Source: an uncultured Prevotellaceae bacterium
GTDB taxonomy: Bacteria > Bacteroidota > Bacteroidia > Bacteroidales > Bacteroidaceae
Length of the DNA stretch: 27,737 nucleotides
Direction of reading: 5' to 3'
Assembly: GCA_937891085.1 (NCBI GenBank)
Contig: CALAEY010000034.1
Location: forward strand, 1 to 27,737
Within the stretch, counting starts at the first letter, position 1. Each line of letters starts with the position of its first letter. The position numbers and the translations under genes were made by a program. Below, piece by piece: positions 1 to 7,857 of this stretch. The notes under the pieces are model-generated. The model searched no databases, was not told the origin of the DNA, and was given only the letters and a program-made list of their open reading frames with translations.

Positions 1-1199
1 ACACGCGCGACTTCATCCGTCAGCACCAGCACGACGACGTGCGTCAGCTGGCACTGCAGGGTAGCAAAAATCTTGAGGTAGACCTCACTATGGCCCTGCA
101 ACAGATAGCAGGCAGACAAACTGCAAGGAAGAAGTTACCCTCATGGGCTGCGATAGACGACATTCTCTATCCGCCACATCTCAATATGGAGCAGTGCTCT
201 AGCGAACAGACAGCCCGCTACAAGGCCGTGCTGGCTGGGAGTGGTGATAGCTTTGTGGATTTGACAGGAGGCTTTGGTGTCGACTTCTACTGGATGTCTC
301 AACAGTTCAAACAGCGTGTCTACATTGAGCAGAATGCCGAGCTCTGCACGCTGGCTGAGCACAACTTCCACGTACTGAACCATCCTACTTCTGCATATTG
401 CTGTGACACAGCAACATACTTGGCAGACATGCCCTACGTCGATGTGGCTTTCCTGGATCCTGCCCGTCGTAACGAGCATGGTGGTCGTACCTACGACATC
501 AAGGACTGCACACCCAACATTCTGGAACTGCTGCCCACACTGAGGAAGAAAGCCACCAAGGTCGTCCTCAAACTCTCGCCCATGTTCGACTGGCGTAAAG
601 CCGTCGGCGACCTCAAATGCGTCACCGAGGTACATATTGTCAGTGTGGATAACGAGTGTAAGGAACTTCTCTTGGTGCTTGAGTCCGTAAAGGCGCCCTT
701 GCGTCTCGTTTGCATCAACAACGACAGTATCTTCGAAGTGACCAGCTCACAGCCCACAACCCACAGCCCTCGCATTGCAACACCACACCCTCAAAGAGAG
801 AACGCCACACTCTCGCAGGGAGAACAGCCAACAGCCAACACCTACCTCTACGAGCCCAATGCCAGTATCATGAAGGCAGGTTGTTTTGCCCAGTTGGAGC
901 AAAGTTTCCCTGTTCGTCAGCTTTCTGCCAATTCCCACCTCTTTGTCAGCCCCGATGAAATCAACGATTTCCCAGGTCGTAGATTCCAGATTTCCGCTGT
1001 CACGTCAATGAATAAGAAAGAATTGAAACAGTCTTTGGCAGGCATTACACAGGCTAATATTACAATTCGTAACTTTCCGTTGTCCGTCCAGCAGCTACGT
1101 CAGAAATTGAAACTAAAAGAGGGTGGTAACGTCTATATTTTCGCCACAACAGGGCAAGATGGAGCCCATCAGCTCTATATTTGCCGTAAAATAGGTTAA
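1..1199 (+). CDS. Class I SAM-dependent methyltransferase with THUMP-like C-terminus (5' partial)
   Basis: The reading frame is open from the first bases of the window (codons from base 3) and reads TRDFIRQHQHDDVRQLALQG, so the true start lies upstream and the GTG at 39 is only an internal codon. A Rossmann SAM-binding motif (FVDLTGGFGVDF) and a catalytic-type motif (VAFLDPARR) identify a class I methyltransferase. The C-terminal part (YLYEPNASIMKAGCF, then a basic tail) resembles the THUMP-like/ferredoxin-like end found in a Bacteroidetes-wide family. The substrate is unknown; RNA is plausible from the THUMP resemblance. An odd Pro/Thr/Ser/Gln-rich stretch encoded by about 745-840 interrupts the protein before that domain and contains short direct repeats. 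The next gene has its own promoter, so this looks like the end of a separate unit. Confidence 0.8.
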   Translation, partial: TRDFIRQHQHDDVRQLALQGSKNLEVDLTMALQQIAGRQTARKKLPSWAAIDDILYPPHLNMEQCSSEQTARYKAVLAGSGDSFVDLTGGFGVDFYWMSQQFKQRVYIEQNAELCTLAEHNFHVLNHPTSAYCCDTATYLADMPYVDVAFLDPARRNEHGGRTYDIKDCTPNILELLPTLRKKATKVVLKLSPMFDWRKAVGDLKCVTEVHIVSVDNECKELLLVLESVKAPLRLVCINNDSIFEVTSSQPTTHSPRIATPHPQRENATLSQGEQPTANTYLYEPNASIMKAGCFAQLEQSFPVRQLSANSHLFVSPDEINDFPGRRFQISAVTSMNKKELKQSLAGITQANITIRNFPLSVQQLRQKLKLKEGGNVYIFATTGQDGAHQLYICRKIG

Positions 1200-1202
1200 A
1201 TT

Positions 1203-1234
1203 TTTGGGTGTTTCCCACTTTTTTCTTATCTTTG
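1203..1234 (+). promoter_or_regulatory. Bacteroidetes-type promoter for the GNAT-parE-coaD-S41 set
   Basis: A TTTG at 1203-1206 and TATCTTTG at 1227-1234 are separated by 20 bp, which fits the Bacteroidetes pattern of a -33 TTTG and a -7 TAnnTTTG. Transcription would begin near 1241, about 24 bases before the ATG at 1265. Because the promoter lies inside the longest possible ORF, it argues against a start at 1208. Confidence 0.65.
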
Positions 1235-1264
1235 CATGGATTATTATATATTCTACGAGATAAG

Positions 1265-2419
1265 ATGTCTGCAATAGAGATTCGGAAAGTCACCAACAGG
1301 AAGGAGCTTGATGCCTTCATCCAATTTCATTACGACTTGTATCGGGGCAACGAATATGATGCCCCAAACCTGTACAGCGACGAACTACATACGCTGCGCA
1401 AGGACAAGAATGCCGCTTTTGAGTTCTGCGAGGCCGAGTATTTTCTGGCCTGTCGCGATGGGAAGGTGGTAGGTCGTATTGCGGGCATTATCAATCATCG
1501 TGCCAACGATCGGTGGAACCGCCAGAGTGTGCGCTTCAGCTGGGTCGACTTCATCGATGATATTGAGGTGTCGCGTGCTCTCTTCGAGGCTGTAGCTGCT
1601 TGGGGCCGCTCCAAGGGAATGACGGAGATGATTGGTCCCTTGGGTTTTACCGACATGGATCCTGAGGGCATGCTGATCGAGGGTTTCGACCAGTTGGGCA
1701 CGATGGCTACTATCTACAACTATCCCTACTATCCCCAGCACATGGAAAAGATGGGTGGCTGGCAAAAGGATAATGATTATGTGGAATACAAGCTCATTGT
1801 GCCTAAGGATGGCATGCCAGAAAAATACCAAAAGGTGGCTCAGATGGTACAGAAGCGTTATAACCTGCACACGTTCCATCCCAAGCGCAGCCAGGTTTTT
1901 GGCAAGGAGCAGTATGGTCGGAAGGTGCTTGAAGTGGTCAACAAGTCGTTTGACCATCTCTATGGCTATTCGCAGATGACGGAGGCACAGATTGACGAAT
2001 ACCTGAGGATGTGGTTCCCCATGCTTGATATGTCGATGCTCTGTCTGATAGAAGACTGGAACACGTCTGACCACAAGTTGATAGGTGTGGGCATCAGTAT
2101 CACCAATATGACACGCGCCTTGCAGAAGTGTCGCAACGGACGCCTGTGGCCCTTTGGCTGGTGGCACTGTCTGAAAGCCTTGAAATTCCACAAGGCTGAG
2201 TGTCTCGACCTGATGCTCATCGGCATTCTGCCCGAATATCAGCAGAAAGGAGCCAATGCTCTGCTGTTCTACGATCTCATCCCTATCTACCAGAAGTATG
2301 GCTTCAAGTGGGGTGAGACCAATGTGGAGATGGAGACTAACGAGAAGGTACAGTCGCAGTGGCAGTACCTGGAACATGTACAGCACAAGCGCCGCAGGTG
2401 CTATAAGAAAAGCTTATGA
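1265..2419 (+). CDS. GNAT-like N-acetyltransferase family protein
   Basis: A 384-residue protein starting MSAIEIRKVTNRKELDAF. The N-terminal strand-helix pattern, the EYFLACRDGKVVGRIAGIIN segment and the C-terminal MLIGILPEYQQKGANALLF segment match GNAT acetyltransferase folds; the last resembles the acetyl-CoA binding motif. Proteins of this length occur throughout Bacteroidetes and are usually annotated only as GNAT-like or hypothetical; the substrate is unknown. An in-frame ATG at 1208 exists but sits within the likely promoter, so 1265 is preferred. The stop overlaps the parE start as ATGA, so the two are probably co-translated. Confidence 0.75.
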   Translation: MSAIEIRKVTNRKELDAFIQFHYDLYRGNEYDAPNLYSDELHTLRKDKNAAFEFCEAEYFLACRDGKVVGRIAGIINHRANDRWNRQSVRFSWVDFIDDIEVSRALFEAVAAWGRSKGMTEMIGPLGFTDMDPEGMLIEGFDQLGTMATIYNYPYYPQHMEKMGGWQKDNDYVEYKLIVPKDGMPEKYQKVAQMVQKRYNLHTFHPKRSQVFGKEQYGRKVLEVVNKSFDHLYGYSQMTEAQIDEYLRMWFPMLDMSMLCLIEDWNTSDHKLIGVGISITNMTRALQKCRNGRLWPFGWWHCLKALKFHKAECLDLMLIGILPEYQQKGANALLFYDLIPIYQKYGFKWGETNVEMETNEKVQSQWQYLEHVQHKRRRCYKKSL

Positions 2420-4290
2420 ACGAAGAAAACAATATAATCGAAGAACAAGTACAGTACACTGACGACAATATCCGCCACTTGTCGGATATGGAACATGTCC
2501 GTACCCGTCCAGGTATGTATATCGGACGTCTGGGCGATGGCTCACTGCCTGAGGATGGTATCTATGTTTTGCTGAAGGAGGTCATTGACAACTCTATTGA
2601 CGAGTTTAAGATGAAGGCTGGCGAGCGGATTGAAATCAATATCGATGAAAATCTGCGCGTCTCCGTTCGCGACTATGGTCGAGGCATCCCTCAGGGCAAA
2701 CTCATCGAGGCTGTCAGCGTACTCAATACAGGTGGTAAGTACGACTCGAAGGCTTTCAAGAAGTCGGTAGGTTTGAATGGCGTGGGTGTGAAGGCTGTCA
2801 ATGCCTTGAGCGCCCATTTCGAGGTGGCCAGCTATCGCGAAGGTAAGGTGCGCAATGCAGTCTTTGAGCGTGGCATCTTGCAATCAGACACGACAGAGGA
2901 GTCGCAGGACGAGAACGGCACGTACATCTACTTTGAACCCGACAACACGCTGTTCAAGGACTATAAGTTCCAGGACGACATTGTGGAGAACATGTTGCGC
3001 AATTACACCTATCTGAACACAGGTCTAGCCATCATGTACAACAATCGCCGCATTCTCTCGCGTCACGGACTGGAAGACCTGCTGAAAGACCGCATGACCA
3101 ACGACTCACTCTATCCCATCATTCATCTGAAAGGTGACGATATCGAGGTGGCCTTTACGCATGCCAACCAGTATGGCGAGGAGTACTACTCCTTTGTCAA
3201 TGGACAGAACACTACTCAGGGCGGCACGCACCAGAGTGCCTTCAAGGAACATATTGCCAAGACCATCAAGGAGTTCTTTGGCAAATATGAGTATGGCGAC
3301 ATCCGGACGGGTATGGTGGCCGCTATTGCCATCAATGTCGAGGAACCCGTCTTCGAGAGTCAGACGAAAATCAAGCTGGGTTCTACGCAGATGGCTCCTG
3401 ACGGGGAGACTATTAATAAATATGTAGGCGACTTTATCAAGCAGCAGGTGGATAACTACCTGCACATCCATCAGGATGTCGTTGAGGTTCTTGAGGCTAA
3501 GATCAAAGAGAGCGAGCGCGAGCGTAAGGCGATGGCTGGTGTGACGAAGTTGGCTCGTGAACGTGCCAAGAAAGCCAACCTGCATAATCGTAAGCTACGC
3601 GACTGTCGCATTCATCTCTCTGATGTCAAGAACGAGCGTAAGGAGGAGTCATGCATCTTCATCACTGAGGGTGACTCAGCCAGCGGAAGCATCACCAAGA
3701 GCCGCGACGTGAATACCCAAGCCGTATTCAGTCTGCGTGGCAAACCCCTCAATAGCTATGGACTGACCAAGAAAGTAGTGTATGAAAATGAAGAGTTCAA
3801 CCTGCTGCAAGCGGCCCTCAACATTGAGGACGGCATAGACGGACTGCGTTATAATAAGGTGATTGTGGCCACAGATGCCGATGTAGACGGTATGCACATC
3901 CGCCTGCTGATGATCACTTTCTTCCTGCAGTTCTTCCCAGACCTAATCAAGAAAGGGCATGTCTTCATCTTGCAGACACCGCTTTTCCGTGTGCGCAATA
4001 AGAAGAAGACGAGCTACTGCTATACAGAGGATGAGCGTCAGAAAGCCATTAAGGAGCTGGGACCTAGTCCGGAGATCACTCGTTTCAAAGGTTTAGGAGA
4101 AATCTCACCTGATGAGTTCAGGGCTTTCATCGGTGAAGGCATGCGTTTGGAGCAAGTCACCCTGCGCAAGACCGACTTGGTAAAGGAGTTGCTGGCTTTC
4201 TATATGGGCAAAAACACGATGGAAAGGCAGAATTTCATCATAGACAATCTGGTCATCGAAGAAGATTTAGCAAAGGAGGATTTCTCATGA
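2416..4290 (+). CDS. parE: DNA topoisomerase IV subunit B (ParE)
   Basis: A 624-residue type IIA topoisomerase ATPase subunit; with ParC it decatenates and relaxes DNA. The GHKL ATPase domain shows RTRPGMYIG, EVIDNSIDEF (the Asn/Glu region contacting Mg-ATP), DYGRGIP and the ATP lid GGKYDSKAFKKSVGLNGVGVK. The transducer has TQGGTHQSAFKEHI. The TOPRIM domain carries the EGDSASGS acidic motif and the metal-binding DADVDGMHIR, followed by RFKGLGEI. The length and the absence of a large insertion favour ParE or GyrB rather than a eukaryote-like enzyme. Placement between a GNAT protein and coaD is the arrangement I associate with the Bacteroidales topoisomerase IV B gene, not gyrB. It overlaps both neighbours by 4 bp. 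Confidence 0.9.
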   Translation: MNEENNIIEEQVQYTDDNIRHLSDMEHVRTRPGMYIGRLGDGSLPEDGIYVLLKEVIDNSIDEFKMKAGERIEINIDENLRVSVRDYGRGIPQGKLIEAVSVLNTGGKYDSKAFKKSVGLNGVGVKAVNALSAHFEVASYREGKVRNAVFERGILQSDTTEESQDENGTYIYFEPDNTLFKDYKFQDDIVENMLRNYTYLNTGLAIMYNNRRILSRHGLEDLLKDRMTNDSLYPIIHLKGDDIEVAFTHANQYGEEYYSFVNGQNTTQGGTHQSAFKEHIAKTIKEFFGKYEYGDIRTGMVAAIAINVEEPVFESQTKIKLGSTQMAPDGETINKYVGDFIKQQVDNYLHIHQDVVEVLEAKIKESERERKAMAGVTKLARERAKKANLHNRKLRDCRIHLSDVKNERKEESCIFITEGDSASGSITKSRDVNTQAVFSLRGKPLNSYGLTKKVVYENEEFNLLQAALNIEDGIDGLRYNKVIVATDADVDGMHIRLLMITFFLQFFPDLIKKGHVFILQTPLFRVRNKKKTSYCYTEDERQKAIKELGPSPEITRFKGLGEISPDEFRAFIGEGMRLEQVTLRKTDLVKELLAFYMGKNTMERQNFIIDNLVIEEDLAKEDFS

Positions 4291-4754
4291 AACGCACATT
4301 GGTTTTTCCTGGCACCTTCGACCCTTTCACTGTGGGGCATGATTCGTTGGTGAGACGCACACTCACGTTTGCTGACGAGGTGGTTATCGCCATTGTACCC
4401 AACAGCGAGAAACATTTCCTGCTCTCTGCAGAAGAAAGGCAAACGCTGATTCAAGACTACTACAAGGACGAACCACGCGTAAAAGTGATGGTTTACGAAG
4501 GATTGACCACAGACCTTTGTGAGCAAATAGGTGCGACAGCCATCTTGCGTGGCGTACGCTCAGTGAAAGACCTGGAATATGAAGAAATGCTTGCTGATGG
4601 CTATAGACGTCTCTCGGGCATTGAGACCGTTGTGCTCTTTACCGAACCACAATACGCCAGCATCAGCTCTACGCTGGTGCGAGAAATGATAAAGTATGGC
4701 AAAAGCCTCGAAGGACTGGTGCCATTTGAATTTCATTCAAAAATTAAAAATTAA
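4287..4754 (+). CDS. coaD: Pantetheine-phosphate adenylyltransferase (CoaD)
   Basis: A 155-residue nucleotidyltransferase that converts 4'-phosphopantetheine and ATP to dephospho-CoA and pyrophosphate, the penultimate step of CoA synthesis in the cytoplasm. The N-terminus FPGTFDPFTVGHDSLV carries the T/HxGH nucleotide-binding motif. ILRGVRSVKDLEYE and the C-terminal ISSTLVREM are the other signatures of the bacterial PPAT family. Length is normal. The ATG overlaps the parE TGA (ATGA), suggesting translational coupling; the S41 protease gene follows after 18 bp. Confidence 0.95.
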   Translation: MKRTLVFPGTFDPFTVGHDSLVRRTLTFADEVVIAIVPNSEKHFLLSAEERQTLIQDYYKDEPRVKVMVYEGLTTDLCEQIGATAILRGVRSVKDLEYEEMLADGYRRLSGIETVVLFTEPQYASISSTLVREMIKYGKSLEGLVPFEFHSKIKN

Positions 4755-4772
4755 AAGGCAACGACACACTAA

Positions 4773-6389
4773 ATGAAGAAGATTTTATCACTCATCACCT
4801 TATTTTGTGCATTAGGCTTGCAGGCGCAAGAACGTGCTCTACAGCAACAGCTTCGCAAACTCCAGATGGCAGAATATGCCATCAATCAGCTCTATGTAGA
4901 TTCTGTGAACGATGGGAAGCTGGTGGAAGCTGCCATCAAAAGCATGCTTTTACAGCTCGACCCCCACTCCACCTATACCACTCCTGAAGAAACCAAGGAA
5001 CTGAATGAACCACTGAACGGAAATTTCGATGGCATAGGTATCCAATTTCAGATGATGGAAGATACGCTGCTGGTCATACAACCTGTCAGCGATGGCCCTT
5101 CTGAGCGTGTAGGCATCTTGGCTGGCGATCGCATCATTGCTGTTAACGACACTTCTATCGCGGGAAAGAAATATTCCTCTGACGACATTATCAAACGCTT
5201 GCGTGGTCCACGAGGTACCCAAGTGAAACTCACCATCTTGCGCAGAGGACTCAAAGACTTATTGAATTTCAACGTGAAACGTGACAAGATTCCTATCACC
5301 AGCCTAGATGCTGTGTATATGGCAGATCCTGGCATCGGCTACATACGCGTCAATAAATTTGCGGCTACAACGGGAGATGAGTTTCACGAGGCCCTCGCTA
5401 AGCTTAAGGATCAAGGTATGATAGACCTCATCTTAGACTTGCAAGACAATGGCGGTGGCTATCTGAATGCTGCCATCGATATGGCCAATGAGTTCTTGAA
5501 TCAGAAAGATTTAATCGTCTATACGGAGGGAAGAGCCTCAAGGCGACAGAACTACTACGCCAAGGGAAACGGTATCTTCCGTGAGGGAAAACTCATCGTT
5601 CTAGTGAATGAATACACGGCTTCTGCCAGTGAGATTGTTTCTGGTGCCATACAAGACTGGGATCGTGGTATCATTGTGGGCAGACGCTCGTTTGGCAAAG
5701 GCTTGGTGCAACGCCCCATTAACCTTAGTGATGGCTCTATGATACGCCTGACGACAGCACGTTACTATACGCCTACAGGACGCTGTATCCAGAAACCTTA
5801 CCAGACCAATACTGACGGTACCAAGAGTGACAATGGCAACCAGTCTGACTATAACAAGGAACTGGCTGAGCGCTATCAGCATGGAGAGCTGATGCATGCA
5901 GACAGCATCCATCTGCCTGACTCTCTGAAATACAGCACACTGAAACTGCAACGCACTGTCTATGGTGGAGGTGGCATTATGCCCGACTACTTCGTGCCGC
6001 TGGATACAACACTCTATACCGACTATCACCGCCAGGTTTCTGCCCAAGGCCTCATCTTGAAGACCTCTACCAATTACATAGAGAACTATCGGAAGGAAAT
6101 GGCCAAGAAATACAAGGATTTCAACACTTATTACCGTGAATTTGAGGTAGATGAGGAAATCTTAGGCTACATGCGCTCTGAAGCGGAAAAACTGAATATC
6201 ACGTTCAATCAGGAGCAATACGACTACTCGCTGCCTTACATCAAGTTGCAGTTGAAAGCCCTTATTGCCAGGGATTTATGGGACATGAGCGAATACTATC
6301 ATGTGATGAACTCCAACAACAAGAGCGTACAAGCAGCTTTGCAGTTGCTTCAATCGAACAACTTCTTATTGAGCCACTTAGTCAGGTAG
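4773..6389 (+). CDS. Secreted S41 family C-terminal processing peptidase with PDZ domain
   Basis: A 538-residue protein with a Sec signal peptide (MKKILSLITLFCALGLQAQ) and hence probably periplasmic. After a helical N-terminal segment comes a PDZ domain (GIGIQF ... VGILAGDRIIAVNDT) and the S41 tail-specific protease core. Aligning by eye with E. coli Tsp puts the catalytic Ser at residue 284 (TASASEIVSG) and the catalytic Lys at 309 (SFGKGLVQ), 25 residues apart as in Tsp. The C-terminal ~150 residues are helical and of unknown role. This is the typical Bacteroidales CtpA-like enzyme next to coaD. Its last 40 bp are antisense to the 3' end of the PAP2 gene. Confidence 0.9.
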   Translation: MKKILSLITLFCALGLQAQERALQQQLRKLQMAEYAINQLYVDSVNDGKLVEAAIKSMLLQLDPHSTYTTPEETKELNEPLNGNFDGIGIQFQMMEDTLLVIQPVSDGPSERVGILAGDRIIAVNDTSIAGKKYSSDDIIKRLRGPRGTQVKLTILRRGLKDLLNFNVKRDKIPITSLDAVYMADPGIGYIRVNKFAATTGDEFHEALAKLKDQGMIDLILDLQDNGGGYLNAAIDMANEFLNQKDLIVYTEGRASRRQNYYAKGNGIFREGKLIVLVNEYTASASEIVSGAIQDWDRGIIVGRRSFGKGLVQRPINLSDGSMIRLTTARYYTPTGRCIQKPYQTNTDGTKSDNGNQSDYNKELAERYQHGELMHADSIHLPDSLKYSTLKLQRTVYGGGGIMPDYFVPLDTTLYTDYHRQVSAQGLILKTSTNYIENYRKEMAKKYKDFNTYYREFEVDEEILGYMRSEAEKLNITFNQEQYDYSLPYIKLQLKALIARDLWDMSEYYHVMNSNNKSVQAALQLLQSNNFLLSHLVR

Positions 6390-6949
6390 TAACTGCCAAC
6401 GGTGCACCCCACGCCAAGAGCTGCCCCTCCAAGCACATCAGTAGGATAATGTACGCCTTCGTACATACGCGAAAGAGCCACGGAGCTTACCCATAAGGCA
6501 GAAGGAGCTATCACATACCACTTAGGGTAACGGATACATAGCGAGGTAGCCAGCGCAAAGGCAGAAGCCGTATGTCCAGAAGGGAATGAGGGGTCAGACT
6601 CTACGCTATGTGGATGAATCAGGTCTGGATAAGCCTCATAGGGGCGTGTACGATTGACAAGGTACTTCACTCCCATGGCAAAGGCAAAAGTACCCACCAC
6701 TGATGTCCCAACGAAGAGGGCATCTTGCATCAGCTTTGGATCGTTCTTCTTCCATCCCACAGCCGCCATTACCATAGGTACACCAAGGGCTATATATGGC
6801 TCAGTCTTGGAGATAAAGCTACTATAATCATGGATGAAGCTACCTTGCCATCCATTGATATGATGCACCATGTTGGCTTCCCAACCCTGAGCCAACAACG
6901 GTATGGCTACCATGAACAAAAGTACCCAAAAGAGAGCAGACCTTTTCAT
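6350..6949 (-). CDS. PAP2 superfamily phosphatase, exported
   Basis: A 199-residue protein with an N-terminal signal/anchor (MKRSALFWVLLFMVAIPLLAQG) and several hydrophobic helices. All three lipid-phosphate-phosphatase signatures are present: C1 KYLVNRTRP, C2 PSGHTASAF and C3 SRMYEGVHYPTDV, with the catalytic His pair in C2 and C3. It probably dephosphorylates a lipid such as undecaprenyl pyrophosphate, phosphatidylglycerophosphate or lipid A 1-phosphate at the envelope; the substrate cannot be read from sequence. Transcription would start near 6970 from its own promoter. Its 3' end overlaps the S41 protease gene by 40 bp on the opposite strand. Confidence 0.88.
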   Translation of the reverse strand: MKRSALFWVLLFMVAIPLLAQGWEANMVHHINGWQGSFIHDYSSFISKTEPYIALGVPMVMAAVGWKKNDPKLMQDALFVGTSVVGTFAFAMGVKYLVNRTRPYEAYPDLIHPHSVESDPSFPSGHTASAFALATSLCIRYPKWYVIAPSALWVSSVALSRMYEGVHYPTDVLGGAALGVGCTVGSYYLTKWLNKKLFD

Positions 6950-6976
6950 AAACCTTTAATTAATTATAGTAGGCTA

Positions 6977-7006
6977 CAAAGGTAAGAAAAATCTGCGTAA
7001 AACAAT
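6977..7006 (-). promoter_or_regulatory. Candidate promoter of the PAP2 gene
   Basis: On the minus strand TACCTTTG (6984 down to 6977) matches the -7 element TAnnTTTG. An ATTG at 7006-7003 lies 18 bp upstream as a weak -33 element. The predicted start would give a leader of about 20 bases before the ATG at 6949. Confidence 0.5.
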
Positions 7007-7021
7007 ATTCTACCGCAAAAG

Positions 7022-7052
7022 TTTGTATGTTCAGGTTTTTTAACTATATTTG
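7022..7052 (+). promoter_or_regulatory. Promoter of the succinate dehydrogenase/fumarate reductase operon
   Basis: TTTG at 7022-7025 and TATATTTG at 7045-7052 are separated by 19 bp, an excellent match to the Bacteroidetes -33/-7 consensus. The transcript would have a leader of about 60 AT-rich bases. A small palindrome, GCATA-tt-TATGC, at 7065-7076 lies just downstream of the expected start and repeats the TGCATA at 7051-7056; it could be an operator. Confidence 0.7.
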
Positions 7053-7122
7053 CATACTTAATGTGCATATTTATGCGAATTAAATAACAAAAACTATTAA
7101 TAATTAAATCAAAATCATCATT

Positions 7123-7803
7123 ATGTGGTTAACTAATTCATCTGTAGGAAGGAAAGTGGTGATGAGCGTAACTGGTATCGCCCTTATCCTGTTTCTGACA
7201 TTTCACTGTGCGATGAACGTTGTTGCCTTGATCTCTCATGAAGGATACAATTGGATCTGCGAGATGCTGGGATCAAACTGGTATGCAGTTGCTGCTACCA
7301 TCGCTCTGGCTGCACTGTTTGTCATTCACATCATCTACGCTTTCTGGCTGACATGGCAGAACCGCAAAGCACGCGGTACAGAGCGCTATGCCGTAACCGA
7401 CAAGCCGAAGACTGTGGAATGGGCATCACAAAACATGTTGGTGCTGGGTATTATCGTGGTGCTTGGTATCGTGCTGCACCTCATCAACTTCTGGAGCAAG
7501 ATGATGCTTCCTGAGCTGATGGGCGTAGAGGATCCACAAGTAGTGGCTCACACTACCGACGGTATCTATCACATCCAGCAAACTTTCTCGAACCCCATCT
7601 ATGTAGTGCTCTACTTGGTATGGCTCTGCGCCCTCTGGTTCCACCTCACTCACGGATTCTGGAGTGCCCTGCAGACTATCGGTTGGAACAACCGCCTCTG
7701 GTTGGATCGCTGGAAATGCATCGGCAATTGGTACACTACCATCATCGTAGGTCTCTTCGCTTTGGTAGTCATCGTATTCTTCATTCAGTCACTTATTAAA
7801 TAA
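7123..7803 (+). CDS. Succinate dehydrogenase/fumarate reductase cytochrome b subunit
   Basis: A 226-residue integral membrane protein starting MWLTNSSVGRKVVMSVTGI, with about five hydrophobic helices and conserved His residues within or next to them (TFHCAMNVV, VIHIIYAFW, VLHLINFW, FHLTHGFW), as in the di-heme cytochrome b558 subunits of Wolinella fumarate reductase and Bacillus succinate dehydrogenase. It anchors the flavoprotein and iron-sulfur subunits and exchanges electrons with menaquinone. In Bacteroidales the complex works mainly as a fumarate reductase in anaerobic succinate production. It is the first gene of a three-gene operon; the next starts 54 bp downstream. Confidence 0.9.
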   Translation: MWLTNSSVGRKVVMSVTGIALILFLTFHCAMNVVALISHEGYNWICEMLGSNWYAVAATIALAALFVIHIIYAFWLTWQNRKARGTERYAVTDKPKTVEWASQNMLVLGIIVVLGIVLHLINFWSKMMLPELMGVEDPQVVAHTTDGIYHIQQTFSNPIYVVLYLVWLCALWFHLTHGFWSALQTIGWNNRLWLDRWKCIGNWYTTIIVGLFALVVIVFFIQSLIK

Positions 7804-7857
7804 GGTCTGGAAAATACGGAAACTTGAACTATTAACTGACTAAATTGTAATTTTATT

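Noticed and set aside
1385..2386. A 333-codon open frame antisense to the GNAT-like gene
   Set aside because: Composition is rich in Leu, His and Val as expected for a shadow frame, and the plus-strand gene is coherent and coupled to parE.
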